This document shows positions 20,401-26,496 of a stretch of DNA of 64,000 bases, one piece after another (the first letter of the stretch is position 1; each line of letters opens with the position of its first letter). Under the pieces are notes generated by a model. The model was not told where the DNA came from. It saw nothing but the letters and a program-made list of their open reading frames with translations, and did no database searches. Source of the DNA: Symsagittifera roscoffensis (taxonomy: Eukaryota; Xenacoelomorpha; Acoela; Convolutidae); the NCBI RefSeq assembly GCF_963678635.1, contig NC_087068.1, positions 51,996,731-52,060,730 of the forward strand, in the 5' to 3' direction. The translations under genes were made by a program, and so were the position numbers.

Positions 20401-21129
20401 CAATTTATTTTAGGCAGAGACTTCATCAGAAACTTTGATGTAGCGATTGATCTAAACAACGCAATGTTCAGGATACGGAACCCGAATAGGAGGTACGCAA
20501 TCAAACCGGTAAATTTAATAATGGCAAATGAAAGCAAAGCACCGGTGTTCTTGAGTAGGAGGGTGAGGCTAAAGGCAAATGAAGCGGCAATCGTAGGCTT
20601 GTGGATGAAAAATTACAATGAATTAAGTGACAATAAGCAAGTGTGTATAGTTCCGAATCCTAATAGTCAAAGTGCTGCTGTTTTAGGAAGATCCTTCTCG
20701 ATAACGAAGAGCGGCCTCTGCGTCAGTGTCTTGTTGAATACCCTTGATATACCGATCACGATACAGAGAGGGAGGAAACTGGGATATGCTTTACCGGTTA
20801 AAACTCGATATGAAACAATTGAGAACTCGAAACAGAATGAAGTTGTTGATTGTCCCAATCACAGGGACAAAATTTGTATCTTGAGACAATTGCAGAAAAT
20901 AAAAGATTCTTCAGGTCTTATTAAATCACTTAAGTCAGAAACGGACGATGGGCTGTCGAGCTGTTCAAACTTTCCAGAGCGACCCACACTAGATGAAATG
21001 CAAACTGATAAACCGGTTCTGCCGGAGATTGAACACTTGAGGGGCAAACTGGAAGATGAACAGCTCGAAGCCATCAGAGCGGAACGAGGAAGTTTTTTCG
21101 AAGCACAAAGCGGATATCGGGTGTTGTAA
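17446..21129 (+). CDS. gag: Gag and retropepsin of the giant element
   Basis: The 1,227-codon frame starts MWMNETGKMATES. Domains in order: an acidic N-terminal region; a long predicted coiled coil at about 115-240; a retrotransposon capsid-like region at about 350-470 (CLEVMRLHLEQDN, FEILLNRFGSG, SIERFLDDLESLRRRS); two CCHC zinc knuckles at 556-569 (CANCGSVDHHVADC) and 608-621 (CFFCNQEGHFRMDC), spaced unusually far apart; then a retropepsin with DTGA at 915-918 and ILGRDF at 988-993. The protein should form the particle shell, bind RNA and process itself. The frame stops in the linker before RT. Its downstream neighbour overlaps in the +1 frame, so Gag-Pol continuity depends on a frameshift or is broken by mutation. 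Confidence 0.93.
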   Translation: MWMNETGKMATESTPMPKAEEPNPNPIEFSPIDNVEDAIGNTEETVKEDSQVKKTSFTEKLAMMVGLKTKENMTEEPKAERARTFGTVSTKTTEANPREEQTKAEATAKDRPMADHEEATIELGDLMAKLNQIDKKLKHSEEDREVIRKELRYNKHEYLDSYFNLAKATDEGLKEMSDKVDATNEERDKNIKKDIQQLKNRYDDVNSQLGGLEKRMDTMGKNQAESSSAIQAKLDAILRNSTSQERPAADRTQGTRVDFVEPQRNKRQSTPLPLTRDTVSIAPTATKTIMKNGTSSTTTGPGDSTANSNAGPDAMTWASTWEMMNRTLEAFATRNTDSNDRREGKSRKTIKKPKEFKDDSDGCIDTCLEVMRLHLEQDNLNDERQACTAILSNLEGTALKCVVAKKEEERDTADKIFEILLNRFGSGMKGHQAMMRFEKRRQRDDESIERFLDDLESLRRRSDPEESTNRRNFSIASKFIDGVKSDDLRTMLVTYYTLSKDNAPTPEEMRQKSREYMLMKPKKYSYSDNRNTQGGSQPQRSPWYKPRDDMDKRRSCANCGSVDHHVADCTTYKQGMKSLGYAPDEEDMSQMEEHEFYSGLITKIGARCFFCNQEGHFRMDCPLFWEAVKNQSHPKHKLALAAVQNQRNRQGEFETKKLEGPNVELPTKSMKTVTQCGSAAEATAKKAPEIDYEKTAAEAINKVKQDLAAKEIEQRLKQEIEKQNFNEALAGSNPAPEAVSGSTKTGNCNTVKMVTGKPFGISKIGARIMSIITVGGHEVTGNLSEPSDQTIMHIDLYADYLSLISLQSTSRALRALLTRGGSKSVRVDNRYTEAYGPHEVMLNIDGINIYTKTMITCDEDLIGQIYVGKEELKVRSIGHCAMLEEDAMHIGTEADVTGHVLDISGKKTQLRGLLDTGAVLSVIPIETWEQMGFNKDDLIDSRIRLSAANKGALRVLGRTPIIALNLGERNLWMSFLVVENLDESDQFILGRDFIRNFDVAIDLNNAMFRIRNPNRRYAIKPVNLIMANESKAPVFLSRRVRLKANEAAIVGLWMKNYNELSDNKQVCIVPNPNSQSAAVLGRSFSITKSGLCVSVLLNTLDIPITIQRGRKLGYALPVKTRYETIENSKQNEVVDCPNHRDKICILRQLQKIKDSSGLIKSLKSETDDGLSSCSNFPERPTLDEMQTDKPVLPEIEHLRGKLEDEQLEAIRAERGSFFEAQSGYRVL

Positions 21130-22204
21130 TTTCGTTGAGCATGAAATAGAACTCGAGGAGAATGCGGTACCGCACAGGGAGGGGGCGAGGCGCATGACCC
21201 CGCACAAATCAGAGGCGTGTAGAAAAGAGATCGAAACGTTACTAGAGTATGACATGATAGAACCATCCAAGTCACCGTGGGAGTGTGGAGTAGTGATGGC
21301 CAAAAAGAAAGGCGACCAGTTGAGGTTTTGTTGTGACTTTCGATACCTGAACTCCGTCACGGTGAAGGATGCCTATCCCATACCTAGGATTGATGAGAGC
21401 CTCTCGAAGTTAGGTGATGCAAAATTTTTTACGACTCTTGATTTAGGCTCGGCCTTTTGGCAGGTACCACTACGGAAGCAGGACAGGGACAAGACAGGGT
21501 TTGCCTGCGAGTTGGGTCTGTTTCAGTGGAAACGGATGCCGTTTGGACTTTGCAATGCCACAGCCACGTTTCAGCGATTGATGGCACACGCGCTGATAGT
21601 CGTGACAAAGAAGTATGGCAATCTGGTAATGTGCTACGTGGATGACGTGGTAATAGCAACGCCAACACTAGAAGACCACATTGAGAGACTGGACGAGGTG
21701 TTCGCGTGCATGAAAAGATCGGGGCTAAAGTGTAAACCATCAAAGTGCGAGATACTCAAGGACTCAATAAAATACTTGGGCAGGATGGTAGACAAGCACG
21801 GCATCAGACCTGATCCAGACGCCGTGGAAGCAGTCCTAACCTGGAAGTCACCGAAGACGGAACACCAGTTGATGAGCTTCCTGGGCTTCGCTAACTACTA
21901 CAGAGAGTTCATCAAAGGCTATGCGGACAAGGTGTACCCGATGCAACAATTGATGAGGCACAAGGGCAAGAAGTTCACATGGAACAACGCAGCAGAAGAG
22001 TCATTCAAGAGGATAAAGAAAGAGCTATGCGAGGCACCAGTACTAGGGATGCCGACTGAGAAGGGGATGTACGTGCTGGACACGGATGCATCGGTAGTTG
22101 CGATTTCAGGAATTCTCCATCAGGAACAAGAATGGAATGGGAAGACAGTCTTGAGACCATTAGCGTACGGGAGCAAAGTCCTAAGTGACACAGAAATGAA
22201 GTAG
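21056..22204 (+). CDS. pol: Reverse transcriptase and first part of RNase H (giant element)
   Basis: The frame encodes a Ty3/Gypsy RT: LRFCCDFRYLNSVT, FFTTLDLGSAFWQVPL, FQWKRMPFGLCNATATFQR, the catalytic YVDD at residues 194-197, then SFLGFANYYREF. It enters RNase H (VLDTDASVVAISGILHQE) and stops at a TAG at 22202-22204 inside that domain; the same frame continues past the stop at 22205. The first residues (NEEVFSKHKADIG) belong to the usual linker before RT. They overlap the end of the gag-protease frame in +1 register, next to a run of six T. RT looks catalytically complete. RNase H is cut. Confidence 0.93.
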   Translation: MNSSKPSERNEEVFSKHKADIGCCNFVEHEIELEENAVPHREGARRMTPHKSEACRKEIETLLEYDMIEPSKSPWECGVVMAKKKGDQLRFCCDFRYLNSVTVKDAYPIPRIDESLSKLGDAKFFTTLDLGSAFWQVPLRKQDRDKTGFACELGLFQWKRMPFGLCNATATFQRLMAHALIVVTKKYGNLVMCYVDDVVIATPTLEDHIERLDEVFACMKRSGLKCKPSKCEILKDSIKYLGRMVDKHGIRPDPDAVEAVLTWKSPKTEHQLMSFLGFANYYREFIKGYADKVYPMQQLMRHKGKKFTWNNAAEESFKRIKKELCEAPVLGMPTEKGMYVLDTDASVVAISGILHQEQEWNGKTVLRPLAYGSKVLSDTEMK

Positions 22205-24682
22205 GGAGCACCGAAAGCAGAGATGTTCGCAGTGGTCACCTTTGTCGAGAAATACAGGGCATACCTAGGCAGTGAGCCCTTCAAGCTGCGAGTCGACAAT
22301 CGAGCACTAAGCTGGCTGAAAACGTACTCAATGGACCAAAGTTACATTGGGAGGTGGATAGTTCGCCTAGACGGATACAACATGATAATTGAGCATAGAA
22401 CACGAGATAAACATCAAAATGCTGACAGCTTGAAAAAGAAGACGGAGTTCTACGAGAGACAAGAACAAAGAGAGGCGGAAAGACCTGAGATCAAAGATGG
22501 CTTCTCCTTCATGGACAAGGAAACGTACGACAGTCTTCCACTCACGAGATGGCTGGACAAATCAGGCAAACCGATTGAAGATCATCCGGAATTACCTAAA
22601 GAACATCCAGAAAAGACCATCTTGAAGAAAAGCAGAAGGATTCCGGTAGAGATAATGCTCAAGTCCAAGATCGTGAGGGAAACGCTCAAGGCAAAAGGTT
22701 ATGATCTCGATCAGGTAGAAGCGGGAACTGCCCGAATAGATGAAGATTTAATGAGGCTGCTTGAGAAACTATCAGATGACAAACCCGTGATCCAAGAGAA
22801 GGGTCAAAGGGAACCGGAAGTCACCATACTTCGGAAACAAGAAACAGTGAACAATACTGACCTCTCAACAGGGAGCGTCGCTGATAGCAAGGACGTCGTG
22901 CGGTCACTAGTTGACAAAATCCACGAGGACGTTCTCGAACAGACCAAGGTTAGGAAAAAGAAAGTGGCGTTCAAAGAAGAGGCTGAACACCTGGGACTAG
23001 ATCAAGAGTCCGGGGAGTGGTCCAGGTTCATGGAAGAAGAAGAAACCGGAGAAGGGAAATTGTCCGGGGAGCATGAAGAATGGGATAAAGACTCGGATGA
23101 GAGCAGTGAAGACCAGGATAGTCTGTGCATGATATTGGCGGAAGAGAAGATAAGACAACACGACAGGGAGTTACAGACGGATCCATCTTCAGGAACGTAC
23201 AATCTGGACATACAAGAGGTACGAGGTGGTGAAGAACTTGAGAAAATTGCGGTTTCAAGAAAGCCATTCAGGGAACTGTCGTGCAACTCGAACGTCAGAA
23301 CGAATCTGGTACCAGAAGACGACATGAAAATCGTGAAAAGGATGATATGCGTGAAACTGAGTGATGACATCCACAACCCTGGTGAGATGAATGGACAGAT
23401 CATGGCGCTAAAGGAGCATGTCAAGGCGAGATATAGGCTGTCAGACCTAATAAGAGCCCAGAAGAATGACAAAATGACAAGTAATCTCTCCAAATGGATC
23501 CAGTCGGGGGTCAGGGAGAAGGGGGAACTTGAGGAAGACAGCTACAAGATCTTGAGCCAGTTCTACAAAGAAAAGAAAGACTTACTTTATCACACAGCTG
23601 ATGGGGTGGTAGCGTGCAAGAGGAGAGATGAGGAAAAGGTATTACACAAACACAACCTCATCATACTACCACAATTGTACCAAACGGAGGTGCTTTTCAG
23701 ATCACACGACCAGATGGGCCACCAGGGGATAGATAAAGTACAACAAAGGATACTTCATAGGTTTGATTGGCCGGGCATGAGAAAAGCTTGCGAGAGATGG
23801 GTGAATGCCTGCCTAGCATGCCTTCAAGTAAAAGACCCTAGAAAGATGAAGTTTCCCCTCAAGTCTGTCGAGAGTTTGGAATTCAATGAAGTGGTGCAGA
23901 TAGACCATCAGAAAATCTGCATGACGGAGTCGGGTTATAACCAAATAATAGTTATAATAGATCACTTCACAAAGTTGGCGGAAGCGGTCCCGTGCCAAAC
24001 AGCCTCGGCCGAGGAGACATGTGATCAATTGATAACGCATTGGATATCGCGGTATGGTTGTCCAATGACTTTCCAGTCGGACAACGGCAAAGCTTTTGTG
24101 GGGGACTTGATGAGGAGATCGCACATTGCTCAAGCACACTCGACGACCTATCATCCACAGACCAATGGGTTGGTAGAGAGACAGAACAGGACACTGGTCA
24201 ACATGTTAAGGGTGTACTGCTCAAGATACATGACGGACTGGGACAAATACCTGCCACAGGTAGTAGGAGCCTACAACAGTACACATCACTCAACGACGGG
24301 CATCAGTCCTTTCATGATGTTGACGGGCAGGGAGAGGGCGATGCCTCTAACATTCTTCTACCCAGAATACGAGGGGAAGAGGACGTCGCCTCAGGCATAC
24401 GTGAAGGAAGCGATCAAAAGACAACAAGAGCTAAACGAGCTATGCAGGAGGAACACGGCGCAAGCGCAAATGAGACAACGCAAGAAATATGACGAAAAAA
24501 TATTACAAGCAAAACCATATGAAGTGGGCCAGTACGTGTGGGTCTTCCAAAATGTCATACCGCCCAAGGGAACAAAGAAACTACTCAAGAAGTGGAGGGG
24601 ACCATTCATGAAAACGGAAGTACATCAGCAAGGACGGTTCTACCGCTTGAGTACTGGGCGGCAGCACATTACGAAAATCTGA
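22205..24682 (+). CDS. pol: RNase H C-terminal part and integrase (giant element)
   Basis: The frame is in phase with the RT frame; its first ATG is at 22223. The start completes RNase H (LRVDNRALSWL, HQNADSL). A charged linker of roughly 400 residues follows, much longer than usual in Gypsy Pol. Integrase has the HHCC zinc site (H495, H500, C530, C533 counted from 22223) and the catalytic D561, D620 and E652 in QIDHQK, QSDNGKAF and GLVERQN. The second Asp and Glu are 31 residues apart where 35 is usual. A GPY/F-type module (KKWRGPFMKTEV) follows. The frame ends in TGA shortly after a -1 frame change near 24650; the expected continuation (HYENLKPHVPSPEDW) lies in the next frame. Confidence 0.92.
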   Translation, partial: GAPKAEMFAVVTFVEKYRAYLGSEPFKLRVDNRALSWLKTYSMDQSYIGRWIVRLDGYNMIIEHRTRDKHQNADSLKKKTEFYERQEQREAERPEIKDGFSFMDKETYDSLPLTRWLDKSGKPIEDHPELPKEHPEKTILKKSRRIPVEIMLKSKIVRETLKAKGYDLDQVEAGTARIDEDLMRLLEKLSDDKPVIQEKGQREPEVTILRKQETVNNTDLSTGSVADSKDVVRSLVDKIHEDVLEQTKVRKKKVAFKEEAEHLGLDQESGEWSRFMEEEETGEGKLSGEHEEWDKDSDESSEDQDSLCMILAEEKIRQHDRELQTDPSSGTYNLDIQEVRGGEELEKIAVSRKPFRELSCNSNVRTNLVPEDDMKIVKRMICVKLSDDIHNPGEMNGQIMALKEHVKARYRLSDLIRAQKNDKMTSNLSKWIQSGVREKGELEEDSYKILSQFYKEKKDLLYHTADGVVACKRRDEEKVLHKHNLIILPQLYQTEVLFRSHDQMGHQGIDKVQQRILHRFDWPGMRKACERWVNACLACLQVKDPRKMKFPLKSVESLEFNEVVQIDHQKICMTESGYNQIIVIIDHFTKLAEAVPCQTASAEETCDQLITHWISRYGCPMTFQSDNGKAFVGDLMRRSHIAQAHSTTYHPQTNGLVERQNRTLVNMLRVYCSRYMTDWDKYLPQVVGAYNSTHHSTTGISPFMMLTGRERAMPLTFFYPEYEGKRTSPQAYVKEAIKRQQELNELCRRNTAQAQMRQRKKYDEKILQAKPYEVGQYVWVFQNVIPPKGTKKLLKKWRGPFMKTEVHQQGRFYRLSTGRQHITKI

Positions 24683-24768
24683 AGCCTCACGTCCCGTCCC
24701 CGGAAGACTGGTGCCTACCGAAAGACATGGAGGGTCTCGAGTACCTGGTGGTAGAACCAGCGTGTTAA
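24683..24768 (+). pseudogene. pol: Integrase C-terminal tail in shifted frame
   Basis: After the TGA of the integrase frame, the plus-strand frame shared with the macro ORF encodes the integrase tail (NLKPHVPSPEDWCLPKDM, LEYLVVEPAC) and ends in TAA. Both the -1 shift and the TAA separate integrase from the macro-like extension in this copy. Confidence 0.65.
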
Positions 24769-26004
24769 GTGAATGAGAAGGGCACCAGGGAGAAAAATGA
24801 TGGCAATGAAAACTTGAGCTTGGACGACAATGAAAAGATAGAGGTGGAGTCTGAAACAGGATCGTTTGCAGAAGAAGACTGGAACGACCCGGAGCAAGAT
24901 GAGGTGCCGAAGTGGATGGAGCCAGATCGACCAATATCACCGGGAACCAGAACTGGCAATCGTAAACGGACGGGTATGAGATACAACAGATACGGGGATG
25001 ACTTCTTGATTGACAAGATACAGCCAGACCAATTGGGCGAGGAGTTACTGAGTGCAGGCGAACTGGAAGCCGAAGAGGAATGGCAGGTCATTGATGATGG
25101 AGGACACTATCCGCAGGGAGATTACTCGACACCAGAAATGGAGACGGACCTCGAACAGAGCGAGATAGAGAGGAGGGCGAACACGAACTTGAGGATACTA
25201 GAGTGGATACGCGACGTCAAAGACGAAGGCCATGGAGGACAGAGTATCCAGCAAGTCGACGTGTCAGCGGAAAAACACAAGAAGTCAGAAGACCCTCTCT
25301 TCGGCTGGACGGCGACAGACAGGCCGCTGGACATTCCACCGGACAATTCAGACCCGACAACATCGACGGGGACGTCGATAAATATTTTTGTCCGGGGAGT
25401 GGGGGTAGGACTTACCCACACCGAAAATTTGATGATAAAGAAGCTCAAGGAAGTGAGAGAAACAAGCGAATTAGAACTGGAAGAAAAGGAGCCAGAGCCT
25501 AACATAGGCCGGAATTTCAAAACGAAATTTGAAATACCCAATCAGTACTCGGAAAACATCATGATAACAGATAGTGACTTCATCCTGTCAAACAGAACGA
25601 GCGCGATCTGCATCACGGCAGACATGAGTTTCAAATCAAGACTGGAAGCTGACTTCAAGAGAGAATACCAGAACGTAGAGTTTCTGTTCAGACAGAGACC
25701 AGGACTGGGAGGGATGGCAGCGCTCCCACCATCAGTAGCACAAGTCCCGGGGAAATACCTGTGCTTCCTAGTGACGAGGGTCAATGACAGGAACACAATT
25801 GATCCCGAGCACGTGATGTTGGCACTAACAAGACTACAAGACTTCATGATTGAAAGAGGGATAACAGAGGTCTCAATGCCGGTGTATGACCCAAACAGGG
25901 GAAAACTGAGCCCAAGGGAATTGTACGCTATCCTACATGTAGTCTTTGCAGAAACTGAGATAGTGGTGTATCTTCATAAGAAGTACTACTTGAGCATCGC
26001 CTGA
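24769..26004 (+). CDS. Macro-domain-like C-terminal extension of Pol (giant element)
   Basis: The 411-codon frame is open directly after a TAA (24766-24768) and has no early ATG. It continues the frame that carries the integrase tail, so it reads as an extension of Pol. The first about 260 residues are acidic and likely disordered. Residues about 265-408 resemble macro domains of the TARG1/OARD1 type. The order FKSRLEADFKREY, then a strand CFLVTRVND, a helix with HVMLALTRLQDFMIERG, then ITEVSMPVYDPNRGKL, then VFAETEIVVYLHKKYY follows that fold closely. The usual GCGLD-like loop after the SMP strand is replaced by YDPNRGKL, so ADP-ribosyl hydrolase activity is uncertain; binding may persist. 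A role in removing or reading host ADP-ribosylation is inference. Confidence 0.72.
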   Translation: MNEKGTREKNDGNENLSLDDNEKIEVESETGSFAEEDWNDPEQDEVPKWMEPDRPISPGTRTGNRKRTGMRYNRYGDDFLIDKIQPDQLGEELLSAGELEAEEEWQVIDDGGHYPQGDYSTPEMETDLEQSEIERRANTNLRILEWIRDVKDEGHGGQSIQQVDVSAEKHKKSEDPLFGWTATDRPLDIPPDNSDPTTSTGTSINIFVRGVGVGLTHTENLMIKKLKEVRETSELELEEKEPEPNIGRNFKTKFEIPNQYSENIMITDSDFILSNRTSAICITADMSFKSRLEADFKREYQNVEFLFRQRPGLGGMAALPPSVAQVPGKYLCFLVTRVNDRNTIDPEHVMLALTRLQDFMIERGITEVSMPVYDPNRGKLSPRELYAILHVVFAETEIVVYLHKKYYLSIA

Positions 26005-26437
26005 GTCGGGTACACGGGGGTGTCGAGTCGGGTGTGAGGGAGGAGTCTTGAGCTAGGTACTGGGGTACAAAACAGGTAAGGGATCTTAGGGGTGATTGGC
26101 ATGACAATTATTATTTTAAATGATTGATGGTGCTAAAACATAAAATGTATCTGCAGGTTTTTAGAATATTTCAATTGAACTATTTTAGTAGGGCGAAAAG
26201 GAAAGGGTTTTTAATCATAAAAGTAATGAGGTTTTCTGGTTAGGGACAGAGCTTGTCAGTCTAAAAATCGGGTGTTATTTTCAGATTGATTTGTTGAACT
26301 CACGTTGACTACTCATCTATATTCAATTGAAGGAAGAAAACTCAAGCTGCTCAAACTCAAGTTGCTCAGGTGAAACTCAAGTTGCTCAGGTGAAAATCAA
26401 GTTGCTAATACTCAAGGACCCAATTGAAATCACAGAA
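26005..26437 (+). other. Spacer between Pol-macro and the SGNH ORF, with short tandem repeat
   Basis: About 430 noncoding bases hold an AT-rich section (26101-26320) and a 20-bp repeat (AACTCAAGTTGCTCAGGTGA, about 3.5 copies at 26338-26415). A short frame begins ATG at 26438 (MADRFWKSML) and may be the original start of the next protein in a different frame. Confidence 0.5.
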
Positions 26438-26496
26438 ATGGCAGATCGATTCTGGAAGTCCATGCTATCGGCTCTGAAAAGCCCACACTTGACGAA

